Shown in pieces: positions 44,284 through 57,700 of a stretch of 64,000 nucleotides of DNA. The DNA comes from Eucommia ulmoides (Eukaryota; Streptophyta; Magnoliopsida; Garryales; Eucommiaceae), in NCBI GenBank assembly GCA_016647705.1, contig CM028332.1, positions 32,059,300 to 32,123,299 on the forward strand, given 5' to 3'. The notes below the pieces were generated by a model. It was given only the letters and a program-made list of their open reading frames with translations. It was not told where the DNA came from and did not search any database. The position numbers and the translations under genes are program-made. Each line of letters opens with the position of its first letter. The first letter of the stretch is position 1.

Positions 44284-46507
44284 TGTTGGCCCAAAGAGCT
44301 ACTCAAGAGGGAGGTGAATTAGATAGTTACAAAATTTAAACAATTAATTCTTTTAAACACTTAATATCAAATAATCAATTTTCCTAAATTAATTATTATC
44401 TTAGTCGCATAGCGGATATGTGTTTAATACTAAGTTCACACGTAAATACAATATAATAGAAAATAAACAATGCAACACACAACGATATATCCTGATTCGA
44501 TCAAGCTTGTCTTGCCTACGTCTACCCCCCCCTCCCCGGCGGAGCTCCATGGAGAATCGCAATCCACTGAACCTCTTTGATCTCTTTACCAAGTAGGAAC
44601 CAAACTCTTACAATGATTCTTTTACAGACACAAAATCAACCTTTACAAATTACTCTTTCCCAAGTCAAGAATGAACCCTATCTTTTTACCAGGTCAAAGA
44701 TTAACCTAACACTCTCTCACTTATCCATTTCACAGGAAAGATGAACCTTTACAATTCACTCAAAATACAATTCAAATACCAGAATAATCAAAACCTAATT
44801 CTTTTTCAAGAGAAAAAAATAACCTAACATTTTTTCTAGACAAAGATCAAACTCTAATCTTTTTTCACAGTCGAAACCTAGCTAACTTGATTAGATATCG
44901 TCCTAAATGTGTCTAATCCACTCAAATTCACAAATACAAAAAAAATATGAATTTCTTCCCATAAGGAGCTTCTACCACCTCAATACGAATATACTCGATT
45001 AATGTTATGAATAATTACTACATGATAGATACAATGTAAGGCAAATAAATTTTGATTAATTAATAAAGTAGGTAACACAATTTAAAGCACGTAATCAAAT
45101 AATCAAATCAAATTGTTTAAAAAGATTTTTAGGGTTTTAAGTTTAAAATAATTTTCTAAACAATCTTAAACCAAGCAAGTAATAATAATATAACTTTAAA
45201 TTAAATAACAAAGTTTGAAAAAATGTCACCGGAAAACACCGAAGATAATGATAGTATCGCAACATAACACAAATCAGTGATGCCAAATCACAAGAGCTTC
45301 AGATAAAGAACAAAGAATAAATCTCTCACAAAACATTCAGCGTAAATATGACTCTTAGAAAAGCTTGAAGTGATTGTTCTTGATGTATTTTAACTCATTC
45401 CTGCAGGTCTCTTTAAGTAGACCTAAAATTAACCCTCCAATAGCTAGTTTTCAAATGTTGTGTTAATAAATGACACATTTAGACCCCATATAACATTACC
45501 TTTCATTTCAGGTGTATTCCACATTAAAATATCTTTCAATTTTCTCATATAAGTCCATAAAACAATTCTCAATTTTGAACCATGCAAATAGAAAGTATTA
45601 ATCCTTTTAAATTAAGAGAATTCCTAAGTATGTGGACCAAATCAATAGAGATAATAGAATAGGTAGGTCATATCTTAATTAGGTTCAAATTTCCCAAATC
45701 TCTCCCTTGGAATCCTAAAAAACGGATAGATTTTGACTGAGAGATTAAATCTCTCAATTTCCAACTTCCTCAGTCAGTTGACTGAACCACCACTAGTCGG
45801 TTGACCGACCTGTCCAGAAAAGACTCCTATCGTTGCTTATAGGCCAGTCGGTTGACCAATTGGTTCAGGTTGTTCCAATTTCTCTTCGATTTACCTACTG
45901 ACTCAAACAGATGACCGACCCACTCATTCGGTTGACCGACTAGATCAGTATACGTATTTTCTTTACCAATTCAATCACTATTTCAAATGGTTGACCGACC
46001 TCCTTAATTTGGTTGACCGACTCGATAATTAGTACCTCATTTTAACTTCAAAACTCATTATTTAATTCGGTTGACCGATTGTTTTTCTCTGTTGATTAAT
46101 TTGACCAGATTACTTCACTTTTATATTTTAAAACATGTTTTCTATTTAGGTCAATTATCAAATTCATTTCACATAAGGAACACATTCAATATCTTAAATT
46201 AATATCTTAAACTCTATCATTTCATATCAAGACACATAAAAATAACTCATTTAAGGTGTCGTGTGTGATCTTAATTTGAGTTGCATTAAGAGTATATAAG
46301 TATAGAGTCGTTTTCACCTATTTTTCTTCAAGGTCTTCAAAACTCTTCATATCTTCATTGCATCCATCTTGCACCTTTTATGTTTTCTTCATGAGGTCTT
46401 CTTCTTAATCACATGCCTGGAACTATAAATTTGAAACACTTGATAAAATCATTAGTTCCACCAAAACATCAATAGTTATTTTTTTCATCAAAACCTTGGA
46501 TTCAACA
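44284..46507 (-). mobile_element. Copia LTR B (solo, ~2.2 kb)
   Basis: Starts TGTTGGCCCAAAGAGCTACTC and ends CTTGGATTCAACA on the + strand. Inverted TGTTG/CAACA termini are typical of copia LTRs. No internal element region is attached on either side, so it is a solo LTR. Flanks CTCTA and CCCCA may be a decayed duplication. It lies only 36 bp from LTR A. At least eight TTGAC motifs cluster at 45775-46115. Confidence 0.75.
45775..46115. promoter_or_regulatory. Cluster of TTGAC(C/T) W-box-like motifs in LTR B
   Basis: Six close copies of GGTTGACCGA/GGTTGACCAA plus two other TTGAC(C/T) cores occur within about 340 bp, well away from the LTR's 3' end. TTGAC(C/T) is the core bound by WRKY transcription factors. 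Function is inferred. The repeated motif itself is directly visible, and similar motifs occur at 41050-41130 and 43640-43850 in LTR A. Confidence 0.5.
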
Positions 46508-47308
46508 CCCCACGACGGGCAGGGCGTGTTAGAAAAAGTGAAGCTGGGCATTCATTAACCTGAATAGGGGGCACAAGTTGATCCACCTCATGTCGGGCCA
46601 TTAATAGTCTGACACTGTTAGAAGGATGTAGCTAGATGGTTGGCCTCAAATACTTTTTAGTCTGAGGGGTTAAACTGGTCGAAACCATAGGCTCAGCCTT
46701 TTATTCAGGATTGAGGCTCAACGAGTCGGGACATCCCAAAAGAACTATGCTTTCTTCTAGAAAGGAATTAAGAAGACAACAACGAAATGAAAATGAGAAG
46801 CTTCAAGGAAATAGATGAGAATGAAGAAATGACGAAACCTAGAGCGACACTAGCAAAAAAAAAATACAAAACTAAAGAAAAAAGACGATTCAAAATGTAA
46901 AAGCCCTTACCGAATTCGAGGAAATCGATCACCTGAATATGAAATAGGTATCCAAAAAGGCTCAAATATTTCTTTATTATTCAGAGAGTATGGGGAAGAA
47001 GGAGACTTAAGGGTTCTAATAAAAGAGTCCCCTTGTTTAAATAAAAATATTTTTCGTATAAAGGATTTCAACCGTCACCCAGAGTATGGAAGGACGCGCC
47101 TGAACCAATTATGCCTTGCATTTGCATCATAGTCTTTTGGGCGCAAACTTCGAAACGACGTGGCCGCTTAAAATTTGATTGGGCACCAGAATCAACGCAA
47201 ATGTGATCAACCATCACCCACCTAAATGAACTATTCGGAACACCTCAATTATGTCTAGTAAAAGGGATTATTAAGCCTATTTCATCTTAGGCCTCAAGAA
47301 TAGGGGCA
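46508..47308. other. Unassigned retroelement-like non-coding DNA
   Basis: No coding domain is seen. Words such as GAATAGGGGGCACAAGTTG and GGGCGCAAACTTCG and the purine-rich end AAGAATAGGGGCATT suggest the 3' non-coding part of a gypsy element on the + strand. Confidence 0.3.
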
Positions 47309-47990
47309 TTTGATGAGAGGGTTTTCCTAATCAACTTAAACACTCGACATGTGGCAAGCATCGAACACGCAAACCCAAATACAAAATATAAGATCTACCT
47401 ACTTGGCACATAAACCCAAATCAACTTACTGGAAATTAGGGATTTTTCTTGGAGCCAAAGATACCGTCAAATATGCTGCCTCACTGTGCACACGATTATT
47501 CCCAACCGCACTCATTTCCCAGAATTAGTGTAAGTCTATTCTCGGGGCAAACCGAGCATTATCTGCTACCTTTAAGCTCGGCTTGTATCATGAGTTTAGA
47601 GAACGTTATAACCACTTTCTACGTATAAGGAATGTGCAATTACAATACAGGCGTTATGGTCCATAAAACCCAACTCACCCCCCAAATCCTGGGGAATAAG
47701 AGAAGTTGACAACGAATTAAGGAAGACTTGCCCAACATGTCTCCCTCCCTCCCTCCCCCATCTACAAATACTGAAAGGTAGGTCTTTCCAGGTACACATA
47801 TACACATAAGCTCTCTCACTAGCCGTTACTCTGTCAAAATCTCTTCAGAATTCTGTACTAATTCTTACAACGAATATGCAACGTCGACCGACCCACTCGT
47901 AATACATTGTTTTGTAGGAAATCCCAACTAAGTGAGGATCGATATTCCGAATCTCAAGGACCCTACCTAATGATCCAATTTTTAGCATCC
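47309..47990 (+). mobile_element. Possible gypsy LTR
   Basis: Follows a purine-rich tract and begins TTGATGAGAGGGTTTTCC. It contains ACATGTGGCAAG, a CT-rich stretch (CTCCCTCCCTCCCTCCCCC at about 47740) and a TATA-like CTACAAATAC near 47762. These are features of a plant LTR promoter. The end is not fixed, and no partner LTR is present in the window. Confidence 0.3.
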
Positions 47991-49683
47991 TTAAAAAATA
48001 AATAACAAAAAAAGATATAAAAAAAATAATTTTAAAAACAAAACAAATATATTAGAAAAATAAAATAAAATTAAAAATTAAATACAATAAGAAACCAAAA
48101 AAAAAAAAAAAAAAGGTTTTTTGGCAACGTTGATTTCAATAGTGGTAAATTTATAAAACAAAAATGATGAAATCATAATCAACCCAATTAAGAGAATTTT
48201 TTTATAAGATTCCTGCAATATACTTCACAAATAAAATTTTTGGGGGCATAACAAAAAGGACAATTCCTTCTTAACTCCATTAATTAGGTCAGACCACTTT
48301 TTAAAGACTATAGATGGATATAATGTACTAAAAGTGTAATTAAATAGATTTTACTTCTCGAAGACATATTAATATTTTTTACTGTTACAATTATTCCTGA
48401 ATATAATTAACCCTAAATTAAGTTATAAATCAAAAAAAAAAAAAAAAATTCCATCCCTTTCGTCATTCTCTCTCCTTGCCGCACCAATTTTTTCATCATC
48501 TTCTTCGTTCTCTCTTTCCAGCCGCACCTCTCTCTTTCCAATTTGTTATTAAAGTTATATATATAAAACAAAGGCAATTTTAGAATCATGTTTTTTCTTT
48601 TTTTTTTTGGAATTTTTGTACTAGTTGAATTTAGGTGGTTTTTATAAATATGTTTTTTCTACTCTTGGGAAAGCTCAACAAAAAACACAAGAGATGTTAA
48701 TCCAGTTCTTCAGGGGAGATGCCCCCTTTCATTGTCATGCAATATTCTATTTTCTTGGGGAACACTCCAGGAATTAAATCTTGAATTTAATTGTGAATGC
48801 ATCAGGCTAATGAGGGAGAATATGTCTTTCAAATCATCCAGAAAAATTATTTGTCAAGTGATGTTGCTAAAAATTCTCAGCACGTGTGACCAGCTTCTCA
48901 TGTGCCAAAAACCTCTTCAACTTTACCTTTCGACCTGCAAAATCGATTAGTTCTTAAGGGGGATACTGGTATGGTGTCTGCTAATGAACCTCCGGCATGA
49001 GAATAAGTTAATCTGATTATGGATAAGGCTAAAGCACTCAAATCAGTTGTAAAGAATAAATAATGATACCTTCCTTTTATATGGACTCAGTAGATCTCTA
49101 TGACGTTCCTTCATAAAATATGGGTCGTTACAGTAAGGTGGTTGTAACGTTCTTCATGCATGAAGGTCGTAGAGGTCATGAGCAGACCTATTCCTAGCCT
49201 TGTCACCGTAGGCTCTGATCACCCATTGATAGGCCTTTCTGTGAGGCCTAATTTGTTTGTATATTGGACCTCTAAGGTTTTTTTCCCGGTGGGCCTGATG
49301 TGCTCAGCCCAAATCACATATCAGGCTTATGTCTTTTAGGCTGGATCATTAACCCGATCTAACCTATTAAGGCTCTCATGCCTTTGGCAATTGTGAACAA
49401 GAGTTTTCCCATATCATTTACCCTCCTGAATTTCATGAGAATTCAGAGAAGATAGATGAAGGATCACCTCTCCTGCTCGCATAAGTTTTTGTCTTTCTCG
49501 AATCTTTTGAATGTGTTGTTTGCTTTGCATTTTTTATTTCGATTTTTGTTGTTGTGTTTGTGATGTCCTTCAGTTAATCAAATAGTCTTGTTAAGGCTGG
49601 TTCATCATTGAATATCCTTGTAGAGTAGACGACGACAGCTCGGGCTCCTTAGTTCACCAATTCCTCAGTTAACTGGGGAGATC
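47991..49683. other. Unassigned spacer
   Basis: 48000-48660 is AT-rich with homopolymer runs. 48660-49680 is more complex and repeats words such as AGGCCT/GGCCTGATG, with no recognised gene. The latter part probably belongs to the Tat-like element that follows, perhaps its LTR or adjacent untranslated region. Confidence 0.35.
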
Positions 49684-51336
49684 ATGGTGCAAGTTCTGTT
49701 CCACAAGAATGGCTTGTGCCATTTCGCGAACAATACGACATTCATTCGTCAATGTCGATTAGGGTTCCATCTGAGGATGAACGCCCTTACGATGTCAAAG
49801 AGGGTGAAATATGCCTCTTTGTATGGATATTTAAATACAAATTCACTCTTTCTTTTACTCTTTTCTTTCGTAATCTCTTCCGTCAACTAAAAGTTACCCC
49901 TGCTCAGTTAACCCCCAATAGTTTTAGTCAGATCATGGCAGCTATTGTTCTTTCTTGTGTAAATGAAGTCCTCATCACTGTAGATATAATTAGGAGTATA
50001 GGTTCCCTCAAATTTCTTTATGATCTTGGGAGATTGTACTATTCCTTCCCTAAGAAGTTCTCATTCCTTACTGACTTTCATGCGGTAGTAAGAGGAGATT
50101 GGCAAAGGCGGTACTTCTTCTTCAAGAGTGATTGGGAATTTTCTACTGAAGAAATAAGATAGCCTTCAGTTGTGCTGAGCCATTTCAATTCCCCAAGTAA
50201 TTTTCTTTACTTTTTTCTTTCTTTGCAATTCGAATTTAGGAATTTTGCAACAATAGTGTTGATGTCTTTTTGGGTTGTCTGATGCAGGTGGGGAATCTTT
50301 TAAAAGTCACGTCCTTACAACCAAGGTTGAGGAAGAGTTAAAGAAGTTGTTAGTCCCAGCAAAATGGTCCTACAAAGTCTACGCTTATCACCCCTTCATC
50401 TAACCAGCAATGGATGTATCCCAGTTTAACCAATTGTAAGAGTTGCAACTTAGGAAGAAGAGGAAGAGACTTGCAAAGAATTCATCCATGCCATCTGCGC
50501 AGTCATCGACTTAGCCAGTTGCCCCTGTGGCCACTAGGTTTGCAATTCAACCTGTTATCCAGCCACCTGCCCAAGTAGTGGACAATCTAACAGTTCAACC
50601 TACTATAGAACCATCATCACCTTCTCCTAATCCCATCCTTTCTGAATTTGATGATGATTCCCAGCCTTTGAGCATACGCAGACATAGAGTAATTTTAGTG
50701 ATCTTTGACAACGCAATCAGGGTCTTATATAAGGAGTCTGGGAGCAAGGGGTGGGAATGGATCGGAGGTCGTAGCAAGGTTGAACTCTTCAGGATCCTCA
50801 TCTGTGCACTTCTCCAGATAATCATCCTCATATTTAGTAAGTGCTAGACTTCCTGAGTTGTTTGTATTGGTTTCTGATTAATTGTTATTGTATTGTAGGA
50901 TCCTCAACTGTGTTTACTAAACTTCCTGAGTTGTTTGTATTGGTTTCTGAAGGTTGAACTCTTCAGGATCCTCATCTATACACTCTTTCAGGTAATCATC
51001 CTTATATTTAATAAGTGCTAGACTTCCTGAGTTGTTTGTATTAGTTTCTGATTAACTGTTCTTGTATAGCTAATTACTCCTCTAGTAATGAGCTACACTG
51101 CTAAGAGAATAACAGGCTTTAAGTAGATAACACTACTCTGAGGGGAGAAAGCTCTGCTTTGAGAGAAGAAATCCTCACTCCAAAGAGAAAGATCAACTCA
51201 GCATACTCAGGAGTAGGTCACCTGAGAGCTAATCTTCAAATTAAGGATGTGGCCTTCCAGGCAACGAAAAATGCCCTCCAACATCTTCAAAGTGAGAAGA
51301 ACCAACTCTCAATTGAGCTGGACCAAGAGCAGTTGA
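49684..51336 (+). mobile_element. Tat-type element antisense ORF region, left part (putative gypsy-type transposon domain)
   Basis: The + strand frame around 49716-50162 contains VPSEDERPYDVKEGEICLF and LKVTPAQLTPNSFSQIM, characteristic of the plant 'putative gypsy-type transposon' domain (PF04195-like). Further + strand pieces at 50430-50700 are basic then Pro/Ser-rich. 51100-51336 is a coiled-coil-like stretch rich in Glu, Lys and Leu. The layout fits an ORF antisense to the pol whose tail lies at 63998-63540. It is split by the Tekay-like element and broken in several places. Confidence 0.6.
50778..51067 (+). repeat. Local duplication (~120-bp copies plus a partial)
   Basis: AGGTTGAACTCTTCAGGATCCTCATCT...GACTTCCTGAGTTGTTTGTATT-GTTTCTGATTAA occurs at about 50778-50885 and again at 50953-51055, with a partial copy (CTTCCTGAGTTGTTTGTATTGGTTTCTGA) between them. 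Confidence 0.8.
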
Positions 51337-53945
51337 TGTAAGACCCCGATTTCGCATGTACGTCACCTTATTTTAATTTTAGAGCATTTAGAAAATTACG
51401 GTGTAAAAATTGAGTTAATTAAAAACCAAATTAAAAAGTTATTGGGTCAAATTGAAAATTTAGAAACATTTATTCTAAACTTGGGATGCAAATTTTCAAT
51501 TAAAATTAAAAATTAAAAATGTTAAGGCATTTTAGAAACTCATAAATGGTAAATTGAACTAAAAATGAGAGTTATAGAAATTAGGGGGGAGGAAAGAGAA
51601 ATTAACCAAAAGCTTATTTTATATATATGGTGTGTGTAATTGTGACATTTAGCTGGCCGGTAGGGAGAGAAAAAGAGTGGGGGACGTGGCTTGAAGAGAA
51701 AACATATTGATTCACTAAATCCATGCATATAAATTGCACACATGCATGTAGTGATGGGAAAATCTAAAAGAATCATCTAGAAATAGGAAAACTGGAGAGA
51801 GAGAAAGCAAAGAGAGAAAGAAAGAAAGTGGCCGACGGTGGGTTACCATTTGGCTGTGAGAAAATCGGAGGGAGAGAGAGAGACTCGGGTGGTGTTCGGT
51901 CAGTCGTTTAACATGTGTGTGGGCGTGGGTGTGCTCATCGTTGATCGTTGCCGGAGTGGAATGTAGAGAGAGAGAGAGAGATCGGATTTCGACAGGAGGA
52001 GTGGTCGATCGTTGTTGTTCGGTGAATAGGTGCATACCGTTCGCCGTCATCATTTGATCGGTTGAGGGTATGTGTTTGATCGTCGTTCGTGTGTGCGTAC
52101 GCGTCGGTCATCTGTCGTCGTCGAAATGTGTGGGTCACCGGCAGTGAGTTGTGTGTGTTGTCCGTTCATCCGATGACCAGGTGGGTGTATGTGTGTGTGA
52201 TCTGCTCGTTGACCCCTTTGTGTGAGTTTTGGGCTGCTTAGTTACCGATGAGCATGGGTTGGTGTCGATCGTTTGGTCGGCGTGTGTGCATGGGTTTCGA
52301 CTGTGTCTGTATGTTGATCAGCTGTAGATGTGTCGTTGAAAAAAGGATGTCATCTAGTCGTGTGTGTGTGTGGATCATGCATGTGGTTCATCGTGGGATG
52401 GTGTGATCAGACGCTGTGGGGGGAGGTTGTGAGTTTGGTTCATCTCGGTGGTGTTTGTAAGGCTGGCGGTGAATGGCCGACTGAAGCAGGAACCGGAAGC
52501 AGAAGCGGGAAAAAAAAAAGGAGAAGAAAATAAAAAATTACATAAAGAACCCCAATAAAATCCAAAAATCCATCTCGCGACCCTTGAACGATTTGGAACG
52601 GATTCGCAAGCACCGGAGTATCGATAGAGGATAGTCAGTAAAAGTTGTTTGGAGCGGATAGTCAGGTGAGTGTACTGTCTTCTAGTAAATTACAAAATCT
52701 ATTTTCATATATATAATGGAAAAAATGTGTTTACTTAAAATTGGACGATTTTCTAACTTATATGGATCAAGTGGTTATGGGTGTTTTTGGAAATGTTGAT
52801 TATGTTTGTTTTAAGAAAAGTGGAAAATGATTTGTTGAACATAATTGGCTACTAAATAGGGTAGAAAAAAATGATATTTGGATTAAATCAGTTTTGAAGA
52901 TAGAGGTCAATGTTCTTGATTTGTAATTTGACGATAATTTTATTGATTTGATGATGTTATTGATTTGACGATGTCATACTATTTATCTGCTTCAGTAAAG
53001 TGACGGTTATCTACTTCGGTAGAGTGGCGATTATCTGCTTCGACAGAGTGGTGATTATCTGCTACGGCAGAGCGTTGTTATGTTCCACTAGGAAGGCAAA
53101 TCCTAGGGGTGGTACGGTACTGTTGTAACTCTCGATTATGAGATTAAAACGATCCTATGGCTAGTCAGAGGGTGGTGTGGTGTTTTGTCGTAAATGGTGA
53201 ACTGGTTGGATAAATTTATATATATTACTTTATACTGGATTGGATGGATTGGTGTATCTATTATTTTGGTTACTTTACACTATCTGGATAGATATAGTAT
53301 TCTGGTTAATTTTCACTGCTGGAATAAAATGTTATGAATATGTGAGTTTATTTCTGTGGTAATAGGAAACCTGAGTTTCTGTGTGGTCTGTAGTTATTAT
53401 ATTTTATTGCTATTGGTTGGTTTAAATACAGTATTTCTTTACAATGGTGACAATTGAAAATTGGTTGCAACTATGATATACGGTATTATTGTTATATTAT
53501 TTCATTTCATTGGTGGTAGTGGAACCGAGTACGTGGTTATATTATATTATATTTCAAAACATGGTATTTATTATTTATTGGTTTTGAACTGTGGAATTTA
53601 AATTCTTATACTTGATCCAAACAAAGTGTTTTTATTTATGAAGACAGTACACCAATAAAAAAAATTGGTTTCAGGTACCACGGCTAGGAGTTGGTCCACT
53701 ACTAGCACTAGGGAAAGTCCGGAGGTAGTGTTGTGTTGAAGGTAAGTCGGTCGAACGTGAACCGTGGAAGGTTCAGGTATTTTAGTAATTTTGGTTGTTG
53801 ATATTCGGGACAGATATATATATTTTACAGTAGCGCGAGTGTGTATGTGTATGTGTCTGATTGGATACTTGTGGATTGGTCTGATGACGTCAGGTCGACG
53901 TCACGCCCAGACTCGAGTGACGGGTGCCCGACGTGGGGTGTGACA
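51337..53945 (+). repeat. 5' LTR of the Tekay-like element
   Basis: Begins TGTAAGACCCCGATTTCGC and ends GTGGGGTGTGACA. Contains GA/CT-rich tracts (51790-51985), many GTGTGTG/GTCG words, and the repeated motif ATCTGCTTCGGTAGAGTGGCG-like at 52985-53070. Partner of 58040-60661. Confidence 0.92.
52985..53075 (+). repeat. ~30-bp tandem repeats inside the LTR
   Basis: Units of the type TTATCTGCTTCGGYAGAGTGGCGA are repeated about four times. The other LTR (59722-59790) has one unit fewer. Confidence 0.7.
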
Positions 53946-53950
53946 ATTTG

Positions 53951-53968
53951 TGGTATCAGAGCCTAGGT
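53951..53968 (+). other. Primer-binding site of the Tekay-like element
   Basis: TGGTATCAGAGCCTAGG is complementary to the 3' end of initiator tRNA-Met and lies five bases after the 5' LTR. Confidence 0.85.
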
Positions 53969-54755
53969 TATAGATTCTGTTGACATGTCAATTTGTCGAG
54001 CCAGTGGTGGACCATGAGATAGGATGTCGATAGGTGGTGTTGAGCCATTGGTAGACCATGAGATAGGAGGTCGATAGGTGGATTTGGCACGTGAGTGATA
54101 ATTTTGCATTGCATTAGGTAGTACATTGGCATTGTGCATTGTTGTTTGTCTTGTTGGGCAATTAATGGGTGCAAGGAAGTGATGATACTATTTGTCGGTG
54201 GATTGGATGGTGTTGTGGGTAGTGGTAATGGATGGATCACAATAATGGGGGTGCTAGTGGTTTGAAATGTTAAATTATAACTGATAAATAATTATATTCG
54301 TATTACTTAACGTTGGGATTCACTATCGGTAGCACCTAATATTTTAGTTGTTAAAACAATAGACAGTGTGGTAGAGCACACTTAATTCATCCAATGTTAG
54401 GTTATTAATTGTATTGGTAGACAACACTTTATTTATTGTATGAAATTACATGACACACTGCGCTACTATTTGAGATACGTGGATTCTATCATAAATGTAT
54501 GGGTGTGCACGTGATTTTATTGGAGATAGAGGTTCATATGATTAAAGCAGAAAGAGACGACCATTCAGCGGTATGAAATTAAATCTGATTTGGTAAAAAC
54601 GGAAGGGACAAGATGTAGACTAATCTAGAAAAGATTTAATTTGGAAATACATTTTAGGTTGACGGGCAGGTAAATTACAAGTTATGCGAAATGGGTAAAT
54701 GCAATAGAAATTAATAGAAAATGATGTGTAGAAAGTAGCCGAGAACTATAAGTCC
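53969..54755 (+). other. Interior of the Tekay-like element without recognisable gag
   Basis: Position and neighbours predict gag here, but I see no gag or zinc-knuckle motif. The sequence is AT-rich, with a direct repeat of GGTGGACCATGAGATAGGATGTCGATAGGTGG type at 54005-54080. Confidence 0.5.
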
Positions 54756-57700
54756 GTGTTAATAGTTAGTCTGTATAAATATAGTTCACTTCGTATTGGT
54801 GGTAGGGAGTTGTTGGTAGATCTATTACTCTTGAATATTTACGATCTTGATGTAATACTGGGTATGAATTTGCTATTCGGCTATCATGCCACAGTGGATT
54901 ATTTTAAGAAGGAAGTGATCTTTCAAATCATAGGCGAGCCGGAGTTTGTATTCACGGGAGACAGAATTATCATTCCTGTCAGTTTGATTTCAACCTTAGA
55001 AGCCTGGAGACTTTTGAAAGAAGGATGTCAGGGATACCTCGTACACGTGATTGATACCGGTCAGAGAAAAGTTCCGATGGCAGACATTCCAGTAGTCAGA
55101 GATTTTTCTGACGTATTTCCAGAAAAATTGCCAAGGTTTCCAGTAGATAGAAAGATGGAATTCACTATTGAGTTGCTTCCAAGAACTGCCCCTATATCGA
55201 TTTCACCCTATCGTATGGCGCCTACCGAGCTAAAAGAATTGAAAGTGCAGTTGCAAGATTTATTAGATCGTGGGTTTATCAGACCCAGTGTTTACCCATG
55301 GGGAGCCCCAATGTTGTTTGTGAAGAAAAAGGATGGCACGTTGAGAATGTGTATCGACTATCGGCAGCTGAATAGGGTGACGGTTCGTAACAAATATCCG
55401 TTGCCTAGAATTGATAATTTGTTCGACTAGCTCCAGAAGGCTAAAGTGTTTTCCAAGATCGATCTTCGATCGGGGTATCACCAATTGAAAGTTAGAGACA
55501 GTGAAATAGTGAAAACGACATTCCGTATGAGATATGGACATTATGAATTTCTGGTTATACCCTTCGATTGACAAATGCCCATGCTGCTTTTATGGATTTG
55601 ATGAATCGGATCTTCCAACCTTATCTAGATAAATTTATTATTGTATTCATTAACGATATATTGATCTATTCCCAAAGTAGAGAAAAGCATGCAAAGCATT
55701 TTCAGATTATGTTACAGACGTTGCGGAAGAAATAGTTGTAAGCGAAAGTCAGTAAATATGAATTTTGGTTAGATCATGTGGTGTTCTTGGGGCATGTTAT
55801 TTCAAGAGACGGTATTCGGGTGAACCCAAAGAAATTTAAAGCTGTTGTTCAATGGGAAAAACCAAAAAATGTGACTGAAGTCGAAACTTTTTAGGATTGG
55901 TGGGTTACTATCGACGGTTTGTGCAGGGATTTTCTTTTATAGTTGCCCCGTTGACTCGATTGACCCGCAAGAAATCCAAGTTTGAGTAGACTGACAAATG
56001 TGAACAGAGTTTCCAAGAGCTGGAAGGAAGATTGATATCAGCGCCAATACTGTCCCTCCCAACAGAAGGGGTGATTTCATGATTTATAGTGACGCGTCAC
56101 ATCAGAGACTAGGGTGTGTACTGATGCAGCATGGTCACGAAATTGCATATGCATCTCGGCAACTGAAGAACCATGAGTGTAATTACCCAATATATGAGTC
56201 GGAATTGGCAGCGATTGTGTGTGTCCTGAAGATTTGGAGACATTACCTGTATGGCGAGACTTGGGAATATACACTGATCACCAGAGCTTGAAATACTTGT
56301 TTTACTCAGAAGGAACTAGACCTGAGGTAGAGGCGTTAGATAGAATTGATCAAGGACTACGATTGTACTATCCACTATCATCCTGGGAAGGCTAATGTTG
56401 TAGCGGATGCGTTGAGTAAAAAATCGGCAGGTTCGGTCGAGCACATTCAAGTCGTTCATACTAATCTATATACTGAATTGAGATCCTTGCGAGTTCAGTT
56501 AGCGGTTGGTCAGACGACAGCGTTGCTTGCTACTTTGACTTTGAGGTCAACATTGATTGACCATATTATTGAAGCGCAGAAGTCAGACGTTCAATTGGAG
56601 AAAATTCGGGATGAAGTAAAAAATGGTAGCAGAGCTGATTTTCATGTCAGGGATAGTGATGAGGCTTTGATGATTGGAAATAGGTTGTGTGTACCTGATG
56701 ACGTTAATTTGAAAAGGGATATCTTGGAGGAAGCGCATAGCTCAGCGTACGTGATGTATCCAGGCAATACCAAAATGTATCGAGATTTACGTGAACATTA
56801 TTGGTGGATCGGAATGAAATAGGAAATCACAGAATTCGTTGTCAGATGTCTTGTTTGTCAGCAAGTTAAGATTGAGCATCAACGTCCAAGTAGGTTGTTG
56901 CAACCTCTACCTATTCCAGAGTGGAAGTAGGAGCATATCACGATGAATTTCGTTTCGAGATTACTCGTACTCAAAAGAGGCATAATTCTATCTGGGTGAT
57001 CGTTGATAGACTTACCAAGTCTGCTCATTTTTTTGCCGTAAAGCCGATGTACTCTCTTGATCAATATGCCCAGCTATATATTGATGAGATTGTTAGGTTG
57101 CACGGCGCACCAGTTTCTATAGTGTCGGATAGAGATCCGACATTTACTTCGAAGTTCTGGCCGAGTCTTCAGACTGCTTTGGGTACGAAGCTGAAATTTA
57201 GTACCATTTTCCATCCTCAGACAGACAGACAATCAGAGTGTATGATTCAGACATTGGAGGATATGTTGAGGGGTTGTGTTCAAAAATTTCATGGTAGTTG
57301 GGATGATCATTTGACGTTGATGAAATTTGCCGACAATAACAACTATTATTCGACAATCGAGATGGCCCCGTATGAAGCGTTGTATGGTAGAAGATATAGA
57401 ACCCCAGTCTGTTGGATTGAGGTAGGCGAAAGAAAATTGCTGATGCCAGATATCGCCCAAATGACAGCGGACAAAGTCAAGGTGATTCGGAAAAAAAAAA
57501 TTAAAAATTGTTCAGAGTCGACAAAAGAGTTATGCTGACAAATGTAGGCGAGAGTTGGATTGTAAAGTAGGCAATCATGTGGTTTGCGTATTTCTCTGTG
57601 GAAAGGCATAATGAGATTCAGGAAGAAATGAAAGTTGAGTCCAAGGTACATCGGACCCTATGAAATTTTAGATCGAGTTAGTACGACAACGTATAGACTT

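Noticed and set aside
49684-50162. A host gene with introns, from the good open frame
   Set aside because: The conserved blocks are those of the gypsy-type transposon domain and the surrounding region belongs to a Tat-type element, so it is treated as an element fossil.
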